Below, piece by piece: positions 54,780 to 63,334 of a stretch of 64,000 nt of DNA. The notes beneath the pieces were generated by a model. That model worked only from the letters and a program-made list of their open reading frames with translations, was not told the origin of the DNA and did not search any database. Source of the DNA: Streptomyces sp. CB02414 (lineage in GTDB: Bacteria > Actinomycetota > Actinomycetes > Streptomycetales > Streptomycetaceae); NCBI RefSeq assembly GCF_001905385.1, contig NZ_LIPF01000008.1, positions 1-64,000 of the forward strand, read 5' to 3'. The translations under genes and the position numbers were made by a program. Numbering within the stretch: the first letter of the stretch is position 1; each line of letters begins with the position of its first letter.

Positions 54780-55968
54780 GGAACCGCCCGATCCGCCCGA
54801 TGGCGGCCTCCAGGTCCTCCGCGTGCGGCAGCGTCAGGATGCGGAAGTGGTCCGGGCTCGGCCAGTTGAAGCCGGTGCCCTGGACCACCTGGATCTTCTC
54901 CCTCAGCAGCAGGTCCAGGACGAACTTCTCGTCGTCGTGGATCTTGTGCACGGCCGGATCGATGCGCGGGAACGCGTACAGCGCCCCCTTGGGCTTCACA
55001 CACGACACACCGGGGATCTCGTTCAGCTTCTCCCAGGCCACGTCCCGCTGTTCGCGCAGGCGTCCGCCGGGTGCGGTCAGTTCGTGGATGGACTGGCGGC
55101 CGCCGAGCGCCGCCTGGATGGCGTACTGGGCGGGCGCGTTGGCGCACAGCCGCATGGAGGCCAGCATGGTCAGGCCCTCCAGGTAGTCCTTCGCGTGCTG
55201 CTTCGGACCCGTGACCACCAGCCAGCCGGAGCGGAAGCCCGCCACCCGGTACGTCTTGGACAGGCCGCAGAAGGTCAGGACGACGAGGTCGGGGGCGAGG
55301 GCGGCGGCCGAGTGGTGGACGGCGTCGTCGTAGAGGATCTGGTCGTAGATCTCGTCGGCGAAGACCATCAGACCGTGCCGGCGGGCGAGGTCGAGGATGC
55401 CCTCGACGATCTCCTTGGGGTAGACCGCGCCGGTGGGGTTGTTGGGGTTGATGATGACGACCGCCTTGGTGCGGTCGGTGATCTTCGACTCCATGTCGGC
55501 CAGGTCCGGGTACCACTCCGCCTGCTCGTCGCACAGGTAGTGGACCGCCTTGCCGCCCGCGAGTGTGGTCACCGCCGTCCAGAGGGGGAAGTCGGGGGCG
55601 GGGATCAGTACCTCGTCGCCGTCCTCCAGCAGCGCCTGTACGGCCATGGAGACCAGCTCGGACACGCCGTTGCCGAGGAAGACGTCGTCCACGTCCACCT
55701 CCAGGCCGAGCGCCTGGTACCGCTGGGCGACGGCCCGGCGGGCGGAGAGGACGCCGCGCGAGTCGGTGTAGCCGTGCGCCCGCGGGAGCATCCGGATCAT
55801 GTCCTGGAGGATCTCCTCCGGCGCCTCGAAGCCGAAGAGGGCCGGGTTGCCGGTGTTCAGGCGCAGCACGCTGTGCCCCGCCTCCTCCAGCGCGTTGGCG
55901 TGCTCGATCACCGGGCCGCGGATCTCGTAACAGACCTCGCTGAGCTTGTTCGACTGCCGGAACTCCAT
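54760..55968 (-). CDS. Aspartate/alanine-type aminotransferase (AlaA-like)
   Basis: Fold-type I PLP aminotransferase of 402 aa. IINPNNPTGAVY binds cofactor phosphate; FADEIYDQILYDD holds the PLP-binding Asp; CGLSKTYRVAGFRSGW holds the Schiff-base Lys. GNPALFGF, with the first 40 residues EFRQSNKLSEVCYEIRGPV, resembles the AlaA alanine-synthesising group. It is divergent from an HxlR regulator with double dyads between them, so regulation by that protein is likely. ATG 55968. Confidence 0.92.
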   Translation of the reverse strand: MEFRQSNKLSEVCYEIRGPVIEHANALEEAGHSVLRLNTGNPALFGFEAPEEILQDMIRMLPRAHGYTDSRGVLSARRAVAQRYQALGLEVDVDDVFLGNGVSELVSMAVQALLEDGDEVLIPAPDFPLWTAVTTLAGGKAVHYLCDEQAEWYPDLADMESKITDRTKAVVIINPNNPTGAVYPKEIVEGILDLARRHGLMVFADEIYDQILYDDAVHHSAAALAPDLVVLTFCGLSKTYRVAGFRSGWLVVTGPKQHAKDYLEGLTMLASMRLCANAPAQYAIQAALGGRQSIHELTAPGGRLREQRDVAWEKLNEIPGVSCVKPKGALYAFPRIDPAVHKIHDDEKFVLDLLLREKIQVVQGTGFNWPSPDHFRILTLPHAEDLEAAIGRIGRFLSGYRQ

Positions 55969-55998
55969 GCGCCGCTACCCCTCCGGAATCTGGTGTTG

Positions 55999-56048
55999 CT
56001 TGGTTTTACCAAGTAGCAGCTTGGAAAGTCCAACAACTTGTCTACACT
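55999..56048. promoter_or_regulatory. Double operator and promoter between alaA-like and hxlR-like genes
   Basis: CTTGGT-TTT-ACCAAG (55999-56013) and TTGGA-AAG-TCCAA (56021-56033) are dyads centred 21 bp apart. For the rightward gene, TTGGAA (56021-56026) and TACACT (56043-56048) form a -35/-10 pair with 16-bp spacing, so the right dyad covers the -35. The start codon follows 8 bp later, giving a nearly leaderless message. Confidence 0.6.
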
Positions 56049-56055
56049 GCGTCGC

Positions 56056-56721
56056 ATGTCACCTCGTCCTCGCCGAAGCTACGACCAGTACTGCTCCGCC
56101 GCCCGCGCCCTCGACGCCGTCGGCGACCGCTGGACCCTGCTGATCGTCCGCGAGCTGCTGGCCGGTCCGCGGCGCTACACCGACCTGCACGCCGACCTGC
56201 CCGGCGTCAGCACGGACGTACTCGCCTCACGGCTGAAGGACATGGAGCGCGAGGGGTTGACGACCCGGCGCCGGCTGCCCCCGCCCGGAGCCGCGTACGT
56301 CTACGAACTCACCGAGCGCGGCAGCGGGTTGCTGCCGGTGCTGGAGGCGCTCGGCGCGTGGGGCGCCCGCGAACTGGGGGAGCGGCGGCCCACGGACGCC
56401 GTCCGGGCGCACTGGTCCGCGCTGCCCCTGCGGCGGGCGCTGCGGGAGGCCGGGGCGGGGGAGGGGGTCGTCGAAGTCCGGCTGGAGGAAGGGACCTTCC
56501 ACCTGTACGCCGGTGACGGGGAGAGCGATCTCGGCCGCGGGTACGGTTCCGTGTACGGCGACGGGCCCGCCCCCGGTGAGCCCGACGCCCGGCTCGTGCT
56601 GGACGCCGGGGCCTGCGCGGCCGTCTGCCGCGGGGAGCTGGGTCTGCGGGATGCGGTGCGCGAGGGCCGTGTCGAGGTGACGGGCGAGGGCACGGCGGCG
56701 AAGGCGCTCAGGGAGGCGTGA
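56056..56721 (+). CDS. HxlR family transcriptional regulator with C-terminal SCP2-like domain
   Basis: Regulator of 221 aa. The winged helix is at 10-100 (YDQYCSAARALDAVGDRWTLLIVRELLAG ... YTDLHADLPGVSTDVLASRLKDMEREGL). The C-terminal 90 residues (VVEVRLEEGTFHLYAGDGES ... RLVLDAGACAAVCRGEL) look like an SCP2 sterol-carrier-like ligand domain. This combination is common in actinobacterial HxlR-type repressors. Divergent from the AlaA-like aminotransferase with the paired dyads between; autoregulation is likely. Confidence 0.87.
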   Translation: MSPRPRRSYDQYCSAARALDAVGDRWTLLIVRELLAGPRRYTDLHADLPGVSTDVLASRLKDMEREGLTTRRRLPPPGAAYVYELTERGSGLLPVLEALGAWGARELGERRPTDAVRAHWSALPLRRALREAGAGEGVVEVRLEEGTFHLYAGDGESDLGRGYGSVYGDGPAPGEPDARLVLDAGACAAVCRGELGLRDAVREGRVEVTGEGTAAKALREA

Positions 56722-56728
56722 GACGGCG

Positions 56729-56754
56729 GAAGGCCCGCCGCGAGGCGGGCCTTC
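56729..56754. terminator. Bidirectional hairpin terminator
   Basis: A perfect 11-bp stem (56729-56739 with 56744-56754) and 4-nt loop between the convergent HxlR gene and the membrane-protein gene at 56773. Confidence 0.8.
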
Positions 56755-56772
56755 TACGGGCGTGACGGTCGA

Positions 56773-57576
56773 TCAGGCGCCCGGCGGCACCCTCGACGGC
56801 CGCCCCGACCCGCGCGTCAGCGCGTAGCCGCCGACGCCCGCGAGCGCGGCCAGCACGCCGCCGATCCCGGTCCACACCCACCGGTCGGACCACCAGCCGG
56901 AGGACCAGCCGTCCTCGGGCTCGATCGCGGACAGCACCGCGCCGCCGTCCTCCTCGTCCTCGTCCGCACCGGACTTCATCGCGACGCCCGGCACCAGCGG
57001 CTCGGACAGCGAACCGTCCACCGCCGCCGCCCCGCCCATGTCCTTCGAGCCGACCTCGACCTCGGCGCCCACCCGGACGCCGAGGTCGGAGGTGGGCAGG
57101 TCCACGACCGTCAGCCGGACGTAGTACGTGCCCGGCAGCGGGTCGTTCGCCCACGGCTCGGACCAGGCGCGGACGGTGCGCAGCACGCAGGCCAGCTCCA
57201 CGGAGGAGGCGTCCGCCGCCGCGGTGCGGGTCTGAGCGCCCCACTGGCAGGCCTGGCGCCGCCGCAGACCGTCGTACACGTCGACCCGCCAGGTCTGGGC
57301 CGCGTGTGTCTCGGGCAGCTTCACCGTGGCCCGCACCGTGGGACGCTGGCCGGCGTCGGCCGGGAACGACCAGTACAGGTAGTCACCGGCGGCACCGTTC
57401 GCGGTCGCCCGCTGCCCCTGCTCGATCTCGGTCGCCGTCCGGAAGGAGGTGCCCGCCGTCGTCGGCGCGTCACCGTCCCCGGACGGGCCCGCGGAGGGCG
57501 AGGAGTCGGCCGCCGCCGGGGCCGCGGCGAGGCCCAGCAGCAGGACCGCAGCACCCAGGACTCGTACAGCACGCAT
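56773..57576 (-). CDS. Secreted single-pass membrane protein, partner of the VWA protein
   Basis: Predicted 267-aa protein: signal peptide RVLGAAVLLLGLAAAPAAA, an extracellular beta-rich domain of about 180 residues (YLYWSFPADAGQRPTVRATVKL; a Cys pair), an acidic linker DEDEEDGG, then a transmembrane segment WTGIGGVLAALAGVGGYAL and a short basic tail. ATG 57576 overlaps the VWA gene stop (TGATG), so the two are co-translated. It probably works outside the membrane with the VWA protein. No family function known. Confidence 0.75.
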   Translation of the reverse strand: MRAVRVLGAAVLLLGLAAAPAAADSSPSAGPSGDGDAPTTAGTSFRTATEIEQGQRATANGAAGDYLYWSFPADAGQRPTVRATVKLPETHAAQTWRVDVYDGLRRRQACQWGAQTRTAAADASSVELACVLRTVRAWSEPWANDPLPGTYYVRLTVVDLPTSDLGVRVGAEVEVGSKDMGGAAAVDGSLSEPLVPGVAMKSGADEDEEDGGAVLSAIEPEDGWSSGWWSDRWVWTGIGGVLAALAGVGGYALTRGSGRPSRVPPGA

Positions 57577-58850
57577 CAGTTGGTCCTCCAGACCGCGAAC
57601 CGCCAGCGCGACAGCCAGCCCCACAGCAGACCGGCGAGGAAACCGACGAGCACCAGCACGCCGAGCAGCCACCAGCCGCGCCCGAGACCGAACGAGGCCA
57701 CGTCGTCGGCGTCGCCGGGACCGTCCACGACGTCGACGGTCAGCTCCAGCGGCAGCCCCGGCGTGGTCTTCACACCGGAGGCGACGGAGAAGGAGTTGGT
57801 GACCTGGAGGCACACGGCCTCGGCCGCAGGCTTGTCCCCGTCCGTCTCGTCACTCTCCGCCTTCGGATACCGCAGCCCGGTCGAGATCACGTCCGTACGG
57901 CCGTTGCCCGCCGCCTCACCGCGCACGATCTCCCGGCCGTGCACCGTCACCGCCCGCAGCAGCACGCCGTGGGACGGATTGACGGCACGGTCCGCGCCGA
58001 CGCTCACCGAGGCGCGCAGTTCCTGCCCGGGCAGCACGTCCACCCGGTACCAGCGCTGCTGGCCGAATTCCTCGCGGTCGGTGTACAGCCCAGACTCCAA
58101 CGTCGGTGCCTTCGCGCACGAGTCGGCGCCCTCGGCGGCCACCGGCGTCACCACGGGGTCGGCCGCGCGGTCCACCAACTCGTTGACCCGGTCGGTCAGT
58201 TCGTCGGTGTGCTCGACCGAGGTGTACGTCCCGCCGGTCGCCTCGGCGATGCAGCTGAGCTGCTGCCGCATCTTGGCGTTCGGGACCAGGCCGAGCGTGT
58301 CGATGGTCAGCCCGATGCCCTTCGCGGCGATCTCGCGCGCCACCTCGCACGGGTCGAGCGGGGCGCAGGTGTCCTCGCCGTCGCTGATCAGCACGATCCG
58401 CTTGGAACCGTCGCCGCCCTCGAGGTCGCCGGCCGCCGCGAGCAGCGCGGGACCGATCGGCGTCCAGCCGGTGGGCGACAGGGTCGCCACCGCGGTCTTG
58501 GCCTCGGTGCGGTCCAGCGGGCCCACCGGGTAGAGCTGCGCGGTGTCCTTGCAGCCCCGCTTGCGGTCGTCGCCCGGGTAGTCGGCGCCCAGCGTGCGGA
58601 TGCCCAGCTGCACCTCCTCGGGCGTCGCGTCGAGAACCTCGTTGAACGCCTGCTTCGCCGCGGCCATCCGCGTCCCGCCGTCGATGTCCCGGGTCCGCAT
58701 CGACCCACTGACGTCGAGTACGAGATCGACCTTCGGTGCGTCCTCGCCCGTGGGTTCACCGGCGGCCGCGCCGGACGGGAACGCCAACCCCGCCGTCAGC
58801 GCGGCGAGCAGGGCACAGGCACCCGCCGCCAGCCGTGTTCTTGTGATCAT
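57576..58850 (-). CDS. VWA-domain membrane protein
   Basis: Exported 424-aa protein. Signal peptide (TRLAAGACALLAALTAGLA), then a von Willebrand factor A domain at about 38-220. The metal-binding MIDAS motif is VLDVSGSM (DxSxS), with LSPTGWTPIGPAL and VLISDGEDTC completing it. A second extracellular domain with Cys follows, then a transmembrane segment WWLLGVLVLVGFLAGLLWGW. VWA proteins bind ligands or partners through Mg. Coupled to the following gene. Confidence 0.85.
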   Translation of the reverse strand: MITRTRLAAGACALLAALTAGLAFPSGAAAGEPTGEDAPKVDLVLDVSGSMRTRDIDGGTRMAAAKQAFNEVLDATPEEVQLGIRTLGADYPGDDRKRGCKDTAQLYPVGPLDRTEAKTAVATLSPTGWTPIGPALLAAAGDLEGGDGSKRIVLISDGEDTCAPLDPCEVAREIAAKGIGLTIDTLGLVPNAKMRQQLSCIAEATGGTYTSVEHTDELTDRVNELVDRAADPVVTPVAAEGADSCAKAPTLESGLYTDREEFGQQRWYRVDVLPGQELRASVSVGADRAVNPSHGVLLRAVTVHGREIVRGEAAGNGRTDVISTGLRYPKAESDETDGDKPAAEAVCLQVTNSFSVASGVKTTPGLPLELTVDVVDGPGDADDVASFGLGRGWWLLGVLVLVGFLAGLLWGWLSRWRFAVWRTN

Positions 58851-58912
58851 CGGCGGATCTTATTGATCAGTGGTGCCGGGTTCCAAAACGAGACCGCGCG
58901 GACGCCCCGACT

Positions 58913-60412
58913 TCACCCCCAGTGCAGCGGATTGGGCAGCCAGGCCCAGAGGTCCCCGCCGCTCTCCGGTGAAGTACGCATCAGGGTCAGCGCCTTGACC
59001 GGCAGCGGCTCCTCGCACAGCGCCACGACGTCCGGTGTGCGCGGCAGTTCGCGCACGGCCCCCTCCAGCGCCTCCCGCAGCGCCGGGCCGGACCCCACGG
59101 TCGCCGCCAGCGCGCCACCCACCAGCGAACCGAACAACTTGCGGCGCAGCACCGCCGGGTCGTCCGTGAGCATCCGCGGCGGCAGGTCGGGGGCCGGGAC
59201 GCCGTGCCGTGCCAGGCGTGCCGGACTCACCCTGATGTCGGCGAGGTCGCGGTAGACCAGGCGCCGGGGCTCGCCCGCCCGGTCCAGCACCACCAGCAGG
59301 TTCTGGCCGTGCGCCTCCAGGGCCACACCCAGCTCCAGGGCGCGCAGTCCGACGGTGAGCGCGAGCCGGGCGAAGGCGGCCGCCCAGCCGGGGCGGCGGG
59401 GCAGCCCGGTGGTGGCGAGGGCGGCCACCGGAACGACGCGCTCGCCGCCGCTCGCGTACACCTCGGGCGACTCGCGCAGCACGGCGGCCAGGTCGGGGGA
59501 GTGGGCGGTGGCCGCCCCCAGGGTGCGGGTCATGTGGAGCAGGCCGTCCGTACGCGCCGCCAGCTCCTCCCCGAAGGCCGACAGGGTCGCCGACGCGGCG
59601 ATCGAGGCGACCGAGATGTCCCGCACGGAGGAGGTGAGCCGGGCGCTGAGCGCCGTCTTTACGTGGGGTCCGTCGGGCACGGCGAGCGTACGCAGGGACA
59701 TCAGCGGACGGGCGGCGATCCGCTCCTCGCAGGGCCGCTTCAGCACGTGCGCCGCCTGCCACGGATGCACCGGGAGCAGCACCTTCGCCCCGTCCCGCAG
59801 GTCGGTCGGCCACATCCCCGTCACCAGGCACGCCGAGGCCGGCACGGGCACCAGACCCAGCCCCACCACCGGCCGGTGCTCGGGCCCGTACGCGAGCTGG
59901 TCCGCCACCGAGAAACCCGGACGGGAGCGGCAGCCCGGGTGGTAGGGATGCCCGTCCACCACTCGCTGCTCCCAGCCCCAGTCGCTGTCCGGCCACTCGT
60001 CCGGGTGAAGTTCCGGGGCCGTCCGCGACAGCGCCAACGACGCGACACTGTGCCCGAGTTCCGCCGCGAACCCCGCCGAGTGCGGCACGGCGAGGTCCGT
60101 CGTCAGCCGCGCCGGATCGTCGTAGGACACGTCGTCGAGGCGTACGACACGGACGTACGCGTCCGTCCGGTACGGGTCGGCGGCCGGACCGGCCAGCCGG
60201 CGGCCGTCCCGCAGGCGCAGCACGAGCCCGTCGCGCACCGCCTCCCGGCCCGCCACCCACGGCAGCGGTTCATGGGCGAAGGCACGCCACAGCCGGGTCA
60301 GCACCGCCGCGCGGGCGCCGGGCAGCCCGGCCGTGAACTCGGACAGCAGACCGGGACGGACGACGGCCAGTTCTTCGGCGACCTCGGTCTCCGCGGTGGG
60401 GGGACGATGCAC
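58913..60412 (-). CDS. NIS siderophore synthetase (IucA/IucC family), copy 1
   Basis: ATP-dependent synthetase of 499 aa joining a carboxylic acid (often citrate) to an amine or alcohol in siderophore assembly. Family signs: HPYHPGCRSRPGFS (ATP/substrate binding, near 175), LLPVHPWQAAHVL, KTALSARLTSSVRDIS, and a C-terminal VALEAHGQNLLVVLD. GTG 60412 follows GAGGAG. It faces a second synthetase divergently, and no transporter or amine-forming gene lies nearby. Confidence 0.88.
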   Translation of the reverse strand: MHRPPTAETEVAEELAVVRPGLLSEFTAGLPGARAAVLTRLWRAFAHEPLPWVAGREAVRDGLVLRLRDGRRLAGPAADPYRTDAYVRVVRLDDVSYDDPARLTTDLAVPHSAGFAAELGHSVASLALSRTAPELHPDEWPDSDWGWEQRVVDGHPYHPGCRSRPGFSVADQLAYGPEHRPVVGLGLVPVPASACLVTGMWPTDLRDGAKVLLPVHPWQAAHVLKRPCEERIAARPLMSLRTLAVPDGPHVKTALSARLTSSVRDISVASIAASATLSAFGEELAARTDGLLHMTRTLGAATAHSPDLAAVLRESPEVYASGGERVVPVAALATTGLPRRPGWAAAFARLALTVGLRALELGVALEAHGQNLLVVLDRAGEPRRLVYRDLADIRVSPARLARHGVPAPDLPPRMLTDDPAVLRRKLFGSLVGGALAATVGSGPALREALEGAVRELPRTPDVVALCEEPLPVKALTLMRTSPESGGDLWAWLPNPLHWG

Positions 60413-60536
60413 GGGCGGGCTCCTCGGGTACGAGTCGGTACGAGTAGGAGGTCACGGCACAGGGACGAAGACGGGCATCACGACAGACATACTGATCGTC
60501 TCCGCCTCTCCGTCATGGACAGACCGTAGGGAACGA

Positions 60537-62066
60537 GTGGAACGCGTGGATTTCCTGCCCCCGCCCACCGGCGCCGACGCCGCCCCCCGCCCGGGCGTGG
60601 CCGAATCGGCCGACGCCTACGCGACGGTGCCGCTGCTCAACTGCCTGCTGCGCGAGGTGGCCGAACCCCTGCCGGACCCCGGCCCCCGGCCCGTGTACCG
60701 GCTGCCCGGCGGCAGGCTGCTGCGGGTGCGCGCGGGCCGCCGCCCCGCCGAGCCGGAGGTCGCCACGGCGGCGGGTGGCTGGCATCCGGTCGGCCACACC
60801 GCACTGGTGAAACTCGTCGCCGAGGAACTGCGCCACCACACCGGCCTGCCCAACCACGAACTGCCCACCGAGATCGCCGACAGCCGCGACACGGTGGCCG
60901 CCCTGCTCACGGCCCGCGCCCGCGCCACCCCGCCCCAGGACCTCTACCTCCGCTCCGAACAGGCCCTGATCACCGGCCACACCCACCACCCCGCGCCCAA
61001 AGCGCGCGGCGGAGGCCCGCACGCCGCCTGGCTGCCGTACGCGCCCGAGGCGCACGCCCGCTTCCCGCTGACCCTGCTCGCCGTGCGAGAGGACACGATC
61101 GTCGAGGAGGGCGACACCACCGCCCTCGACGCCCTGGCCGACGCCCCGCCCGGCTACCGGCTGCTCCCGGCGCACCCCTGGCAGCTCGACCTGACCGCGG
61201 GCGCCCTCGCCCCCGCCTTCGCTGACGGCCGCCTCATCCGCCTCGGCACGACCGGCGGCTTCGTCTGGCCGACGGCCGCGATCCGCACGGTGTACGCCCC
61301 CGATCCCGACCTCTTCCTCAAGTTCAGCCTCGACGTACGCATCACCAATGACATCCGCCGCCTGTGGCGCCACGACCTGCTGAAACTGCGCCGCACCGAC
61401 ACCGCCGTCACCGAGGCCTTCGACGCCATCGGCGCACCGGCCGCCTGGCTCGCCGACCGCGGCTACCGCACGGCGGACTTCGCCTTCGAGGAACTGGCCG
61501 TCGTCGTCCGCGACGGACTGCGGGACCGCGTCCTGCCGGGGGCCACCCCGCTGCTCGCCGCCGCCCTGGTGGAGGGCTTCGAGGGCAGCCCCCTGGAGGC
61601 CGCCGCCGACCCGGCGGCATGGTGGGAGGCGTACCTCGCGGCCGTCGTCCCGCCCGTCCTCACCGCCTTCGCCGAGGACGGCGTCGTCCTGGAGGCGCAC
61701 CTCCAGAACACGCTGGTCGCCGTGGACGCGGCCGGGATGCCGGTGCAGGCCCTGTTCCGGGACGCGGAGGGCGTCAAGCTGCTGCCGGAGACCTCGCGGG
61801 CGGCCGGGTGGGAGCGGCTGGTGTACTGCCTGGTCGTCAACCACCTCGTGGAGATCGCCGCCGCCCTGGCCGAGCACCACTCGGGGTTCGATCCCTGGCC
61901 CGCGGCCCGCCGGGCCCTGGCCCACCACACCGACCTGCCGGAGATCCCGGCCCTTCTCACCGCACCCACGCTCCCCGCCAAGACCAACCTCCTGCTCCGC
62001 TGGACCGGCGCGGACGGCGCCGACGCGCGGTACCGTCTGCTGCCCAATCCGCTGCGGGGGGCGTGA
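60537..62066 (+). CDS. NIS siderophore synthetase (IucA/IucC family), copy 2
   Basis: Second NIS synthetase, 509 aa. YLRSEQALITGHTHHPAPKARGG is the ATP-binding region; LLPAHPWQ, then FLKFSLDVRITNDIRRLWRHDL, and the C-terminal VVLEAHLQNTLVAVD complete the fold. It is diverged from copy 1. Divergent arrangement over a 124-bp gap lets both be controlled from one region, but no iron-box-like palindrome was recognised there. GTG 60537 (AGGGA upstream) chosen over GTG 60546. Confidence 0.88.
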   Translation: MERVDFLPPPTGADAAPRPGVAESADAYATVPLLNCLLREVAEPLPDPGPRPVYRLPGGRLLRVRAGRRPAEPEVATAAGGWHPVGHTALVKLVAEELRHHTGLPNHELPTEIADSRDTVAALLTARARATPPQDLYLRSEQALITGHTHHPAPKARGGGPHAAWLPYAPEAHARFPLTLLAVREDTIVEEGDTTALDALADAPPGYRLLPAHPWQLDLTAGALAPAFADGRLIRLGTTGGFVWPTAAIRTVYAPDPDLFLKFSLDVRITNDIRRLWRHDLLKLRRTDTAVTEAFDAIGAPAAWLADRGYRTADFAFEELAVVVRDGLRDRVLPGATPLLAAALVEGFEGSPLEAAADPAAWWEAYLAAVVPPVLTAFAEDGVVLEAHLQNTLVAVDAAGMPVQALFRDAEGVKLLPETSRAAGWERLVYCLVVNHLVEIAAALAEHHSGFDPWPAARRALAHHTDLPEIPALLTAPTLPAKTNLLLRWTGADGADARYRLLPNPLRGA

Positions 62067-62069
62067 GCG

Positions 62070-62315
62070 TCAGTGGCCGGTCGTGTACGTGAGGAAGTGG
62101 ACCCAGGCCTCCGGGGAGACGGCGAGCTGGTCGCCGTGGCGCACCTTGGAGTCCCGGACGTGGACGGTGCCGGGGCAGGCGGCGACCTCTACGCAGTCGC
62201 CGTCGCCGCCGCTGCTGTAGCTGGACTTGTGCCACGTCATCGCCACTTCGACGCAGCTGTCGCCTTCGGAGCCGCTGTAACTGCTCTTGAACCAGGCCAG
62301 TCCGGACGTGTTCAT
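62070..62315 (-). CDS. DUF397 protein
   Basis: Small 81-aa protein with two copies of the DUF397 motif: AWFKSSYSGSEGDSCVEVA and TWHKSSYSSGGDGDCVEVA, then VHVRDSKVRHGDQLAVSPEAW. These small proteins accompany XRE regulators with a DUF5753 domain in Streptomyces and are thought to modulate them; the partner directly precedes it and overlaps by 4 bp. The motif duplication is unusual for this length. Confidence 0.88.
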   Translation of the reverse strand: MNTSGLAWFKSSYSGSEGDSCVEVAMTWHKSSYSSGGDGDCVEVAACPGTVHVRDSKVRHGDQLAVSPEAWVHFLTYTTGH

Positions 62316-63172
62316 AGCGCTCCTCGCATTCGCTTCAACAGGCCCACGGAGTCCTCGGGGGTCAGGGCCTGTGAACGCATCTTGGCATAGCGCTGGTGGA
62401 GCACGCTGATCTCCTTACGATCGGTGATCAGCCGCCCGTTCTTCTGTCCCTCCGAGTAACCGAACCACTGGTTGTCCGGCGTCTCCGCCAACTGCATCGG
62501 GCCGTCCAGCCCCGCGTGCACCGGCTGGCGCAGGGGCATCAGTTGGAACTCCACGTTCCAGTGCCGCTCGACCACGCCCAGCAGGTGGTCGTACAGCTCG
62601 CGCGTCACCTCCTCGCCGCCCGTGCCGCGCTCCAGGACCGCCTGCTCCACGATGAAGCTGAACGCCGTCGGCGGGTTCCGGCTCGTCGCCAGGAGCTCGT
62701 GCCGGGCCATCCGGGCCGTGATCCGGTCGTTCATCTCCTTCTCGGCGGGCAGCGGCGGCACGCTGAACGACACCGCCCGCGCATACCCCTCCGTCTGCAA
62801 CAGCCCCGGCACCACCCGGCATTCATAGGTATACAAACTCACCGCCTCCGCCTCGAACCGCGCCCACTGCCGGAACCAGCTCGCCAGCCCCGGCTGCCGC
62901 GACAGGTGCCGTGCCGCACCCCGCAGCGCCCCGAACGCGTCGAGAACCTCCTCCGCGCGCTCCACGAAGTCCACCGGCGGAAACCGCCGCCCCTGCTCGA
63001 TCGAGGCCACCGTCGGCACCGAGTACCGCACTTGCGGTGCGAACTCCTCCTGCGTCAGCCCTGCCCGTTTGCGGAACGCCTTGAGGACCTCCCCGAAGGT
63101 CCTGAGACTGTCCGACCGCTCCGGCTCCCCGCCCCCACAAGGCGCTTCCGCGCCACCCGCACCGTCCGACAT
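62312..63172 (-). CDS. XRE family regulator with DUF5753-type ligand domain
   Basis: Transcriptional regulator of 286 aa. Helix-turn-helix near 25-80 (RTFGEVLKAFRKRAGLTQEEFAPQV ... SVPTVASIEQGRRFPP), followed by the DUF5753 domain (VSLYTYECRVVPGLLQTEGYARAV ... WNVEFQLMPLRQPVHAGLDGPMQLAE). Coupled to its DUF397 partner. ATG 63172 has GAGGTG 6 bp upstream; GTG 63214 is the alternative. Divergent from an HATPase protein, forming the common three-gene regulatory group. Confidence 0.9.
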   Translation of the reverse strand: MSDGAGGAEAPCGGGEPERSDSLRTFGEVLKAFRKRAGLTQEEFAPQVRYSVPTVASIEQGRRFPPVDFVERAEEVLDAFGALRGAARHLSRQPGLASWFRQWARFEAEAVSLYTYECRVVPGLLQTEGYARAVSFSVPPLPAEKEMNDRITARMARHELLATSRNPPTAFSFIVEQAVLERGTGGEEVTRELYDHLLGVVERHWNVEFQLMPLRQPVHAGLDGPMQLAETPDNQWFGYSEGQKNGRLITDRKEISVLHQRYAKMRSQALTPEDSVGLLKRMRGAL

Positions 63173-63334
63173 CCAGGGCACCTCCCACACGTACACCCAC
63201 TCGGGCAAACCCACCGAACGGGCCCATGGTCACGGATGGTTACCCCTACCGTCCACCGTCCGTACCCGTACGCTGACCCTGCGTACCGGTCGCCGCGCTG
63301 GTGCGAGGTCATCGCCGCAGGTGGGATGGGCGGC

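Noticed and set aside
60413..60536. Iron-box between the two siderophore synthetases
   Set aside because: No palindrome resembling the DmdR/DtxR site was found; only a short direct repeat (GGTACGAGT) at about 60427-60446.
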